A DNA stretch of 64,000 bases from assembly GCA_947095535.1 (NCBI GenBank), contig OX352772.1:35173445-35237444 (forward strand), read 5' to 3'. Shown here in pieces: positions 1 through 13,000 of this stretch. The stretch is from Poecilobothrus nobilitatus (lineage: Eukaryota > Arthropoda > Insecta > Diptera > Dolichopodidae). A program made the translations under genes and the position numbers. The notes under the pieces are model-generated. The model was not told the DNA's origin. It ran no database searches and was given only the letters and a program-made list of their open reading frames with translations. Positions within the stretch are counted from its first letter, which is position 1, and each line of letters begins with the position of its first letter.

Positions 1-1568
1 AAAGTAATGATTGTCTATTAAAATGGATTTGAGTAGAAAAAAGCCGTGTACGAATACTGCAGGGTTAATAATAGAAGAATATAAGAAAACATACATATTT
101 ATATTTATTTACAAATACGGATTTTCCAAACACATACTTATGGTATCGCAGAACAATCAAGAATCATATTTTCATTTTTTCAAGTAGTTTCTACACAGTC
201 ATACCAATAACAAATCCACCGAGCAAAATTCGTTAACAAAACGAATGAATAAATCTTAGAGTTTAATTACTAGATTAATATTAAAAACGAAATATCATGT
301 TATGAATACAACTGACGCAAATAAATTTCTTTTAATTTCAAAAGCTCAAATCAAGAAAAGGAAATAAATTTAAAATATAAAATTTTCATTTTAAGGCTTC
401 CATTCATTTTTCGTATATACATACATAGTTATTAGAATTAAAAAAAAAATCTGCTCCATATTTATTTGGTCAATCATTTGTTATTGATCAAAATAAAAAA
501 TTAAAAAAGGAATTGACAATTTGATTTTAATTCAAAACTAAAACAAATTTTTTGGTTTCTTCCGATTATAAAGGATTTTTTTTTTTTCATTAAAAGTTGA
601 AAAAAAAAATACAAAAAATCAAAATATTATAGGAAATTTAAACTACATAGACATAGTATACCACTATCTATGTAAGTATACATATATATTTTTTATACAG
701 TTAAACTTAATGAAATAGCGCGTTTATACTAGTGAAACACCCATAAAAAGAATTGCTATCTTAAATGCATCCGAACAAAATACCTAAGCAAAATACCTAT
801 ATCAGATTCAAACCCCGGTCAGGTCATAATAATAACAGTTGCTACAGTGACAGTAGATCTACCTTTAATTATTACGTTATGCAAAAAGGTGTTTGTGTTA
901 TATATTATTTCATGAATTAATGTTAATGAGTTTGCCACTGATAGCAAAATAGTAACAATAATACGGAGATTCACTGTTTACTTACATTTCCCTTCTGCAA
1001 TTCAAAATTTTTGTATCCATGTTCCATTCTCTCCTATTCCTATTCCTTAGCCAATATTACTGCATTAGCAGTTTAGGGTTTCATCATTCATCCTTTATAT
1101 TGGCTAAAGAGAGAAAGGGATAAAGGTTTCATCATTCATCCGTTATATTGGCTAAAGTAGGAATCTGACACTACCAAGGAGCTATTTTTGGTGTCTTTAG
1201 AAGATTCTCAGTTCCCTTATGAAGAAATTTTTTAACATGACTTCAATTAAAATAATTCTGTAACAGCAGGAACTTAAAGAATTAGCAACATATCATTTTA
1301 TATAATATAAATAATCGTATAAAAAAATTGTATTACGAAATTAAACCATAGAACTAAAATTTAGGGCTATTTATCAACTCTTAAATTAGGATCTTAAACG
1401 TAGCATTAGATAACGCGCAGTTTTTTTACAATTAAGTTTTATTTTTGTTCAACTTATCAATTTTCAACTGTAATTTTAGTACACAAATACTTTAATTTAA
1501 ACTAATGAAAACGGATATTAAAATCTATCTAGTGATTTCTTTTATAATACAATAATAGATTTATTTTC
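1..1568. other. AT-rich non-coding flank
   Basis: No coding region is recognisable on either strand. The stretch is AT-rich with short A and T runs. The only structure seen is a short direct repeat near 1.1 kb, listed separately. Confidence 0.6.
1077..1157. repeat. short direct repeat, two 33-bp units
   Basis: Two units (1077-1109 and 1125-1157) share GGTTTCATCATTCATCC, one variable base, then TTATATTGGCTAAAG. They differ at one position and are separated by 15 bases. The copy looks like a small tandem duplication with no visible function. Confidence 0.7.
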
Positions 1569-2535
1569 TACCGACCGCATACATTAATGTATAAGGTAGG
1601 TATTGTTTTCATACCAAAAATTTATACCCCAGATTTTGGCAAAAATGCACTACTCCGGTGTGGAGAAGGCTGTAAAAAATTTTTTAGCATGATGTCCGTC
1701 TGTATGTGTGTGTGTGGGTGCGTATGTGGGTATGTCTGTGGGCACGTGTACAGCTTAAACGACTGAGTGGAATTTTTTGAAATTTCATATTTAAGGTTTT
1801 GACGTAAATATCTCAGATTGATAAGCTTTTGGAGCAAATCGGACAACGACAAGTGGTAGTTTACTAGTGGACTTTTTAAGTTTTTTACGAATATTTCGTA
1901 ACAGAATAATTTTATGAGAAAAATTATTAAGAAAAAGTTGTTACACAAATAAAGTAGAACAACTTTGCCATGGAACATTTTTTGATCCGACTAACTTTAA
2001 TTTTTATTTAATTTTTTTTCTAAGTCCAAATTTCATACATAACCCCTCCATAGTCCATATGAATTTATATGAACAATTTTTTTGTTTTTTTTTTCATATC
2101 TCTAAAAATTTATATACATACATTATTATATTATTATATTATACATTATTTATGTATATCTATGCATATTATTCTTTTGTTGATGACATAAAATTAAAAC
2201 GGTAAAATTTTTGTTAGCAGATTTAATATTAATCTTGTTTGTTTTGTATTTGTTTACAGTTTTTTTTATTTTTTACTTCTAATATTATTTTTTGAATAAA
2301 AAAAATCATGTCATCTACATTACAATAATAATAATAATAAATGGATGTATGAATGAATGTACATATATTTTTACGGTTTCATTGCTTATAATTATTGTTA
2401 TTGAATAAAACAAAATGTTATTAAATTATTAGAAGTTATTTTGCTTTGATATAAATTATTATGTAAAAAATCTATAAATTTTGGCATTGTACTTTTTGTG
2501 TAGTGGCGGTCGGTCCTGTGGTGGGGATAGCTGAT
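1569..2535 (+). mobile_element. dispersed repeat family A, copy 1
   Basis: About 950 bases that recur in the same orientation at 42104-43032, with small substitutions and indels. It opens with an imperfect hairpin around ATACATTAATGTAT and ends in GGCGGTCGGTCCTGTGGTGG. The outermost bases ACCGACC and GGTCGGT are inverse complements, giving a short terminal inverted repeat. A GT-rich stretch with CCGTCTGT lies near 1700. No intact open frame is convincing. It is probably a non-autonomous transposable element of unknown class. Confidence 0.65.
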
Positions 2536-3090
2536 TTTTTTCTTTCTATCTTCTATGGAACTATAAGATCGAAAAAAAATTGATTGTCATTTATATGTCA
2601 TATGAAATTTTTCTCTTAAATTTATTATACTGTATTCATTTTAAAAGATGCATGAGTTATGACATACATATATTGTTCAAAAGTTTCATCAATATAACCA
2701 TCCCTAAACGAATTTAAAATGTAGCTTTGATGTTATATCACCTATTAGTTAAAAATCTTTTTGCTTAAATATAAATTGAAATATTAACCTACCTAGGTAA
2801 ACAGATAAAAAACAGTTATATTTCTTTAATTGTGAGCCAATCAGCCATACCCACTTTCCTATAACTAACGTATTCATTCCATTATACTGGCTGTATAGCA
2901 TTCTGTGAGTTTAAGATACACCTAGACACGACACATTTAGAGGTTCTGGAATACTAACACTCCCGGAGAAGAAAAAAAGGGAAATGCAACATATATTATA
3001 ATTAAAATCAATATTTTCCAATGAAGATGTTAATATTAAATGGAAAGAAAAAAAACTTTTTTATTGTTATTTTACATTATTATTATTCAA

Positions 3091-3270
3091 GGGGCCTCTG
3101 TGACCTAGTCGGTTAGAGCGTATAAAATACGCTGTAAATACCGAGGGAGTTTGGGTTCGAATCGTTAGAGTTATTCCCCCTTTACGACATTTACAGCCAC
3201 GTCTGAACAGGAAAGGTTGTGTAATTTCCTGTTCACATTTATGTAGCAGAGAAATGCACTAAAAAAAAAA
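3091..3270 (+). mobile_element. tRNA-derived SINE, copy 1 (family 1)
   Basis: The head resembles a tRNA promoter, with an A-box-like GACCTAGTCGGTTAGAG and a B box GGTTCGAATC. A body shared with the copies at 30841 and 55068 follows, ending in GGCAGAGAAATGCACT-like sequence and an A tail. It is flanked by a 13-bp direct repeat, ATTATTATTCAAG (3079-3091 and 3271-3283), the target-site duplication of an L1-type insertion. This copy has lost part of the post-B-box segment. Confidence 0.85.
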
Positions 3271-3477
3271 ATTATTATTCAAGTGTAAATGAAAGAATTA
3301 CTTAAACAAAAATTTATTTAATTAAACTATATAGCAAGCAACTATAAATAGTTCATCAATATTTTTACTCTTCTGTTTATATATGCTAATATATATTCTG
3401 TCTCCATAAAATTTTTTTGTCTTTTACAAAAATTTCAAATACTTAGCTTAATTAAGTTTCAAGTATGTAAGCTATCT

Positions 3478-3790
3478 CAAGCTGCTGCACTAGCACTACC
3501 AAATGTAAGAACCAAAAGCTCTAGTTGTTGACATGCAACTTGATATGTTTTCAGAAAATGCACAAGATACGAACCTTCAATAGACACTGAGCTATTTCTG
3601 TTTAAAAAGAAAGGTGGTAGACCAGCTACCCGAAGTTGTTCAACCAGCGCAACGAAAGAATTCGATTCTGATTCGATCCATTCACTTGAGTCTATATATC
3701 TAGCTTACCTCTTTTAAGATGTCACAAACATAATGGCAAATTTATTATACCCTTGAACTATGTTCATATAACTTTATATAAATTTTATGG
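3478..3790 (+). mobile_element. decayed fragment of the 259-bp-unit element (family B)
   Basis: This stretch shares blocks with the full element at 16752-18048 in the same orientation: GACATGCAACTTGA, CAATAGACACTGAG, CAGCTACCCGAA, AATTCGATTCTG and the ending AATGGCAAATTTATTATACCC followed by a degraded hairpin. It is one of five copies in the window. Confidence 0.7.
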
Positions 3791-6700
3791 TATACCTATA
3801 ATAAAATTTGTGGAATAAAAATTCATACATACATTTATTTGTATGAAAACATATTTGAATATAAAAACATTTATTAAATCATGAGAAAATTAAAAAATAT
3901 ATGTAATTAATTTATTATATTTCTTATGAAACTTTTTAATTCAATTCATATTTATTTCGAAAAAATTTCAATTCAAAAATTCATTTTCATTTTTTGTCGT
4001 CATTCCCTCTTTTTGATTTTCAACATACGAACAAACGAAATATTGAATTACTCAAAATACTTTATTTTTATATATATATATAGGAATAAAGTATAGGAAT
4101 TGGTCAAAAATCTAAATTTAGATAAAGTCATTTTCTAGACTCCAAGAACACCAAAAACTATGTTTAAGAAAAGATGACTGTCTTTAAGTATATATATATG
4201 TGAGTCCACAAATCTTATGTTCTCAAAAGGTTTAACGAACTGAGGTAAAATATGTAGGGCTGATTCTATTCGATTATTACTAATATGCAAAATATTTGAG
4301 AGCCGAACAAATATAATTAAGGTCAAAACTCAAAATCACGATAACTCAAAAACAATTTAATCAAATTCTATAAAACTTTGTTTACATGCTTATTTGATTT
4401 AACTAGTTTTCCATCAAATTTTAGACCACATTCGACACTGGAATTACGAACTTTCATGTAATATCTGTTATTTACTTCGTTCTGTTTTGCATCATGCCCC
4501 TCGTCTAGGCTTATAAGTGGTTTAGTAATCTACATAAATCATTTTTGTATTCTTTTAAATAATTTTTTTGTTTTTATTAAATTTAATTGGGAGAAAATCA
4601 ATATTAGGGATATTGTTAGGCAACGATTTTTAAATTTAATTATTAAACAATTTAATATATAATATAATTGTACATATATAATTGTAGAGTTTGATCGAAA
4701 AAAAGAAGATATTGGTAGCTAAAGAAGATATTATGTAATAAATAACAATAAAAATATACCACTAGTATCGTCTTTTATACTTAATATAAGAAGCGTATTT
4801 TACTTAGTATAGGATATCAAAATACTATATGGCCGTACGGCCCTACAATACTTTAACTATCGCCTAAAATAAAAATCAAAATTATAAACAGATACTGTTT
4901 TCAAAATTTTCTTGCTCTATTTTCTTGCTTAGATTTAATGAAACTTGAAAAGGTCAAACGATTCAGTGAATTGGAGACTAAGAATCGAATAAAATAATAA
5001 TTTCAATATTATAAATCAATTATAATATTCATAATATACCAACCAATACAATATTTTCCAAAATATTAATTTTATGTAAAACAAATAGAATAATTATTTT
5101 GATTACAAAATAAAATAAAAAATTTTTTTGTTCCCACAAATAAACAAAACATATTTTATAAAAATTTATTTATTCTTCAATTTTTCAAATGTATGTACAT
5201 ATGTATATATATACTATTAATAATTAAAGATTAATATCTTTTAAAATAGACAAATACAACACTATAATTAGCATGTTTAAAAAAAAATTCTTATATATAT
5301 ATAAAATTTTCATCATTCTTTATAATTTTTAAGATAGCAATCTTATTTAACCCTTTCAGTGCAATCATCATTATTTAGTAGATACTAAAAAAAAGTACAA
5401 TATCCCAATAGATATTGAATATAGGGCAAGCTTTTCATTCAACTGTCAATTATCAATAAATTAAAATTAATTATATACAATATGTTCCCTTATAATAGAT
5501 AGCTCTCGGTACAATAACAAATGATAAGAGTGGGTTTGTTTTGAGTGAGATAGGAAGTTGGTTTGAGTGAGACAAGAGTGAATTTGTTTTTCAACAATTT
5601 CTGTATATACACGTAAAAATAAAAGGATTAAATAAAACCAAAACCATATAATAGCATAAATTAAAGTTCATCTTAAGTTGATTCTCAAAATATAATAAAA
5701 ACAAAAATATTTGTTTTTGTAAAAATAAAAATAAAATACCGTTATTTAAACGATAATCGTATTATCATATAAATTCTTAACAACCCAAAAATAAATATAG
5801 ATAAAGAAATAATGGCGAATAGTAAACACTAAATATTTAACAAACTTCTAAGATTTTGTAAATTAGAAGTTCTATGATTTTTAAACACAAAAAAAAAGCT
5901 GTTGAAATTTTTTTACTTGTAGATACTTTTTAATAAAGGTGCATTTTAAACTCCTCATAGACATAGACTCCTTGTATTAACAGATTTACCAACGCTTCTT
6001 TTAACAGCTAATAGGTTTCATTTCAGTGCTTTTATGGACACAGTAACCCAACATTTCCTATTTTCTTTCTTTTATGATTTACGATATACTGTGATTTGGT
6101 TTTATTGAAAAGCATGCGATGATTTATTATTAATACAGAACAACGACTGACAACTGGTTAACAGATGATTGAAGTGGAATTGTTAATTTCTCATTTTAAT
6201 AAAGACCAGAATCCAGATTCGATCTATGTTAAACTTAGACCACTTATTTTTTCCTCACTTTTAATCTTATTTATAGTTACTTTAATAATTATTTCAAAAT
6301 CACATATACACACTACAATTACACAAATCCATCGCATACGAAAATATACAACGCACGCATACTAAATAAAATTTAATAAATGAGTCAAAAGAGAGAAATA
6401 TTGAGAATACTTTTTATTTTATTAATTATTTATTTTATTACTAATAAAATAATAATAAAAAAAAAAAAAATTTTTAAATAAAGTTTCGTTAAGTTTACGT
6501 TAAGTTTACGTTATTTTAAGTACATACTAAATTGCTAACATATCTATTTATTTATAAATTAGAACCTCACTTGCAATAAGTAAACAAAACATCGATTAAA
6601 TTTAAAAAAAAAAAAAAATTGCATTTATTGTTTATTTTTATTATAGTTGTTTTTTTTTTTTTTTTTTTAAGTTTAAAATAAAAAAAAAAAACAAAAACAT

Positions 6701-7074
6701 AAAATAAAACAAACAATTATTTGACCATAGTAAAAGCTTTTCAATTCATTATGAAATTTTCATTAGTAAATAACTGTGATTTATTAAAAAATAATCGGTA
6801 GTAACAATTGATACGCTACGCTACAGTGATGGGAAAATAAAATAAAAAAACTAAAAAATAATTTATTAATTTTATATTTTTATTTATACATTCTTATTTG
6901 TTTTTCACGTTTTTTGTTTTTTTTTTTTTTTTTTTTCATATTTTTCTTTTCGGTTTTTTTTTTTTTTTTTTTCTTGTAAATAAATATTTGAATACATATG
7001 TAGAAGTACATATATTATGTATATTAATGTATGAATATACTAAAAAAAAAAAAAAAAAAAAATTAATAAAAACA
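3791..7074. other. AT-rich intergenic region upstream of the otopetrin gene
   Basis: Long A and T runs and short open frames of low complexity. I see no homology to known proteins and no recognisable RNA gene. The otopetrin promoter and 5' UTR presumably lie in the right part, but no core promoter element can be chosen with confidence in such AT-rich DNA. Confidence 0.5.
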
Positions 7075-10000
7075 ATGATCGGAAATGGAAGAAATATTAC
7101 CGGTTCAGAACAAATTGAACGTATTGTGAATCATTTCGATACAAAAACAAATTTTATACAAATTGATAATGAAAATGAAAATTTTATTATGATAAAAACT
7201 AATAATTATGATAACAATAATAAAATAATATCAAAAATTGATAAAAATTTAAATTGGTAAGAAAAATTTAAGTGATTTTTTTTTTTTTTTGTTTTATATA
7301 TTTATTTATTATACAATTTTAGTTTATTATCTTGTAATAAGTATTGTAGAGTAGTTTATATACATACCTACATATGTTAAAAATTTTGAAATTAGTATTA
7401 AAAAAATTCAATTTTTTTTTAATTAGTATTTTACATATAATTGTGCCGATTTTTTAAAATATTTCTTTTTTTTTTTTTTTAATAAACTATAAATAATCTT
7501 AATAAATTATTTTAAATTACCGTTAATTTATCGTTATTATTATTTTTATAAAAAAAAAAAATTAAATTAAATAAAAAATTAAACAAAATTAAAAATAAAA
7601 AAATTAAATAAGTAAATAAGTTAAAAAAAAAAATAATATAAAAATTAATATAAAAATTAATATAAAAATAATTTTAATTTAAATTAATTTTCAAACGAAA
7701 CGAATTCTAACGAAATTTTGAAAATTTAATTAATACTAAAAAGAAATTATTTTTAGAAATATTAAAGTGGTTGTTTGGTGTAATAGTTACTACACAGAAT
7801 AAATGTTTTTTATTTACCCTGTCCCTACCCTATATAAATGAGTTTTTTTTTATTTTATATGGTTATAAATTTGTTTTTATAAAATAAAAATTATGATATT
7901 TTTATTAAAAAATTAAAAATTTTTATTTTCGTTTTTATTTACAAACAAATCATTATTTACATATTTTTTTAATTTTTTTGAGTACGTACATACATATGTA
8001 TATAAAAATGAAACTTTGGATTTGAATTTAAATAAAGTGTTACCATAAAAATTAATAAACTTTTTCAATTTACGTTAAAAAAAAAAAAAAAAACAAAAAT
8101 AAAAAACAAAATAAATAAAATTTATTTTTTAGTAAAATCGAACATATGCAAAAAAAAATATTTTTTTTTTTTTTGTTTTGTTAAAGTGCCAATTATATTA
8201 TGTTGAACTTAAATTTAGACTTTTATTTATAAAAGAAAAAAAAATTTCAACAAATTAAAAAAAAATTAACACATTCAGAATATTTTAGTATGGTATAATA
8301 ATATAATATTATTCAAAAAGAAATATATGCTAACTAAATACATATATTATATTGTATACAAACATTTTTAATTTTAATTTTAATGCAAGTTTTTTAATTT
8401 AATTTACTATTTCTCGAAATGATATTACAATTTTTTTAATTTAACACACGATTTATTTTAAATATTTATTATAAATATTTTAAAATTTCAAATTATTTTA
8501 TAAAAATCGTAAATTAATTCAAAAAATGTATAAAAGATTTAAGTGAAGAACAGGCAGGAGGGTACGAATTCTGCAGGAGAGAGAGTGTCAAATTTTGAAA
8601 TAAAAATGATATTTATTTTTTTTTGCTAATTTTTTAAAATTCCTTAGCTTTTGCTTTGGTAAATTACAAGTATATGAACTTTTTTTCTATATACGATATA
8701 AATATTATAATGATGATATTATTAAAATATTATATACAGTGCACTCATTATACATAAACGATTTTATCAGGGAGAGGGTCCTTTTGGCAAAAACCAATTA
8801 TTAATTTTTTTTTTTATACCTGAACGAACATGCAAAAGTATAATAACTTAGCTATAACGTTTGTGACACCTTCAAGGAGGCAAGATTTATATGTATACTA
8901 CTTCCTTTAAAACCTACTGGAGTGTAGAACTGTCTCAAATTATTTCCACAGATCCCGATCATTGGCCATCAGATGTTTGGTTTGTTAGAGATCTTGCCGC
9001 AGTTAACATGATTCTTTTCTCGGTTTTCTTTGGACTTTCAACATAAATTGAACGTTGCAAAGAATTGATATGGAAAGTATATGTTATATTCTTGCTCAGA
9101 ATTAAATTCTGACTAAAATTTTCAATCTGATTCTTAGTTAACTATATGCGCCCGTCAGTCAGCGCGATAACTCAAATAACAATATATAGCTATAAAATTT
9201 TGAAATTTCATGTAATTTTTATGCAAAATTTACTTTCACTATTAAAATCGAACAATTATGTTAACGGGCAAGTTCGAGTAGCTATCTTACAGCTTTTTTA
9301 TATGAGAATGACTGACCGTCTGATTAAGTTCCGTATCTGAAATTTTGTCAAAAGAAGTTAAATTTTATGCCAAAAATCTTTGCAAAATTTGATTGATCTA
9401 ATCAATAGGTTTGGTAGTTATCATCTAATAACTTCAAAATTTATATAAATACATATATCCTAGAACGTAATTAAGTTATCGGATATTTCCTTCCTTGTTT
9501 TTTATTAAATTAATTTTATAATTTGTTAGCAATTTTTAATTTTTATTTCAAAAAAATAAAAAAAAAACCATAATCACAATAATTATAAAACGTATGTGAT
9601 TGCGGAAAGTATCACAATGTTTATTGTGTAGGTAATACCAAAAAACGAAACAGATAAAAAATTGTGCAAAAAAAAATGTCTATTACTAAGAGATTCATAC
9701 TTGACATAAAATTTAGAAACTTGAGTTCACTCTAAAGTTAAAATTCATAAAAGAAAAATATTTACTCTGTTAGTTTTAGCATTAAACTTGAATTTTGAAC
9801 ATTATAACTATACAAATATTATTTTTTTTGAAATACATATGTACATACATATATATATTTTTTATTTGCATTGTAGTTCTCTATTCAATTAAAATATGTT
9901 AGGGATGATGATTTTGTCATATATCTTTTACCGTTTTTCGGATAATTATCCGTCATTCCGTTCGGTCAAAACGGATAAATTCGCTGCATTAGAACATCCA

Positions 10001-13000
10001 TAATACGAACATTCGGGATATCACATTTTTAAAATCTGTTCCGAAAAATTTCTAGTAGAATGATAAAATGAATAATAAAATATATCTCAAAAACGGTAAA
10101 TTATCTTTTTATGTCAAAATTGTAACATTATACAAGTAATGATAATGTTATTTAAAGTTTTATATCAGACAGCTAGTAACAGCACTTTCTTAGAGATGAA
10201 CAGTTAATTAAAAACGAAAAATGTATATAAAAGTTCACAACTAAACAAACTCCCTTTAGATGAACATTTTTTTAATTGTTCCAGTATCATCACTCTTTTT
10301 TCTGATCTCTCCCAATCTGACGCTCTTCTTAGCTGTATAACTCATAATACATATATTTCTACTTTTAGAACTTTATTTATTATTTGGTTTATAAAAATTT
10401 TTTTGCATACCTCTTTCATCAATTTTTTAAGCCTAAATACATTAAACATTGCAGATCCTTATTTTATTATCATAAAAGTTTATACATTAGTTATTATGGT
10501 GGTAAAAAGGTATTTTTGAAATTATTATATTATATTAAATCTAAAAAATATTTTTGTTATTCATATTTTATTACTATTCAATCTTTGCCTGTTCAAATTA
10601 TCACGAATCTACTGTATATATCTACTGTATACATATATAAAAAAAAATTTTTAATTTTAATATTAAAAACTTGTTAATATCATTAAGTAAATGAACATTT
10701 CGAAGAATAATTTTTAAACTTTCATATACAATTGGCACTCAGTCTAACACTCAGTATAACAAAAAATTATATCAAAAGTGGTAATTTTGAAATTTTATTT
10801 TAAGTGTTTTGAATAAATGTTTTACTTGTTTTTTGTTTTTTTTTTTTAATTTGTTTTGCTTCTGTTGATAAGAATAATATTTAAAATGATCTAATTAAAA
10901 AGATTATTAAATTTATAAGTGATTTTAAAACATTTATATTTATATATAAATAATATTGCAATTAACACTTTACTTTTATACAATTTATTTGATAAACAAT
11001 ACAATATAATAAATAGTATGAATATTTAGTTTTTTTTTTTTAAATAATGAAAATGTTTTTTTAGAAAATATAATTAAATGAATTTATGTTTTTTCTTATT
11101 AAAAACAAAAATTAAATAAAAAAAAAAAAATGAATAAATCTATAGCTCATGTTAAATTTGAGTAAGTAAAAATTTTCTTTTTAAAATAATAATTTAATTT
11201 AATATATTCATAATGTTAATCATTTGTATTGTATATTTTTTATTTAATCGATATTATCTATAACTATTATTCGGAAATAATTCTTATTTTTTTTCCTGTT
11301 TTACTTCCTGTGGAGTATGGGACTACCTGGGAGAGGATACGACTTCCATAAAGCTTTTATATCACACTCTATTGGGAGCCAATTTGATTTCTGTCCACCG
11401 CTGCTCTCAATCTTTTTTTTTACCGCTGATGCTCGCAATCTCTTTCGCTATACTGACCTTCAACATATTATGTTAGGTCTATACCCACACTTCTTTTCCC
11501 TTATGGATTCCGGTCGAGCGCCTGTTGCGTAATGTTCTCTGGCGCTTTTCAAAGTATGCATGGTCTATCCACCCTCCATTTCTTTTTCTTTATTCTGCTG
11601 AGTATAGTTTCTTACCTATTATATATATAGTTAGTAGTGCCTCATTTGTCGTTATTTAAATTATTAAATTTATTTGTTATTCTCGGCTTATATTTTGAAA
11701 TGTCTGGAGGCACTTTTTTTCAAATATTTGTAGTTTGTTGGGATGAGAAATAATAAATCTCACTCAAAAAAAAAAATGATTATAAAAAATTAAAAATCAA
11801 AATTTCATAGAAACACAAAATTTTTATAGTTATTTTATCAAAGAATATTTTTTTAAAACTTCAAAAATACTTATTTTGAGTGCTAAAAAAGAAAAAAAAA
11901 CTCTACTCCACTCCCTGTGAAACTTCAAGAATTTTTTTGTTTGTCCTGACTTTCTTTATATCATCCATTTCTTGTATGACTTTGGATAGTCATGCACTTT
12001 GCATAAAAATTGATGCTAACAAACCGTTTACATGAACAAATGCTATACCATTTTTACTTTAAGATAAAGTATATTTTCAATTTAAATACAAGTATTTCCT
12101 TTTAAAATGGCAGGGCTTTCTTTTTTATTGCAAGTATTTGTTTATTTAGAGTAAGTTTTCCTTTTAAAACGCAAGAAATTATTGTTGAGCCTTATTTTAA
12201 TTAAAAGTTTTGTCTGATTTAAAGTGTATTGTTATTGTTAAATTTTAAATATAGAAACTTATATTAGAAAAGGAAATACTTGCACTTAAAATGAAATTAC
12301 TTTATAATTAAAAGAAGTATGTAATTTTATAAACAAAAGTATGTAATGAAAATACATATATGTAATTTTCAATAATTTAAAGGCACTTTGGTTTAAATAA
12401 ATGATTTTTATATCAGAATACGTTTTATTTTTAACATTTTCAAATTTTATATTATAAAAAAATCAGATCCACGAATTAAAATCAATAAAAATCAAATTAA
12501 ATTAAATTAAATTCAACTTACCACGTGATGTTTCAAAAGCCTTTCTGGTTTTGTTTTCAAACGGATACTAAAGTTATTTATTTCTAAATCTCAGGTTGTA
12601 ATGATGCTTTTTTGAGAAATTTCCATATGTTATTGTTGTTATTCTCATACGTAATGATGTTGTTGTTGTTATTATTATTAAAATTAATATTGATGTTTGA
12701 AGAATTTAATATATATGCAAAAATTACAGCATCTGGACATTTTATTGTGGGGACATTAGTTTTTAATTTATGTAATATTGGATTCCAAGTAGGTGAAAGA
12801 ATAAAACTTTGATCCCTTTTGAAATTTTTCCGCTTTTTGCTTTCAATAGCTTCTTTTACCAATCTGGACAATCGAAAACGGTTCAGTTTTTATGCATTTA
12901 GCCTTATGAAAATAAATTTCATGGCCGTCATTGTACGCCACATGTTCATATACGGCTGATTTGCTAATTTACTTCTTTTGAACTGCTTTCAAGTTCTCTT

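Noticed and set aside
6898..7074. N-terminal extension of otopetrin exon 1 up to 6898
   Set aside because: The in-frame extension is a translation of T and A homopolymers (poly-Phe, poly-Lys); the ATG at 7075 with AACA before it is a better start.
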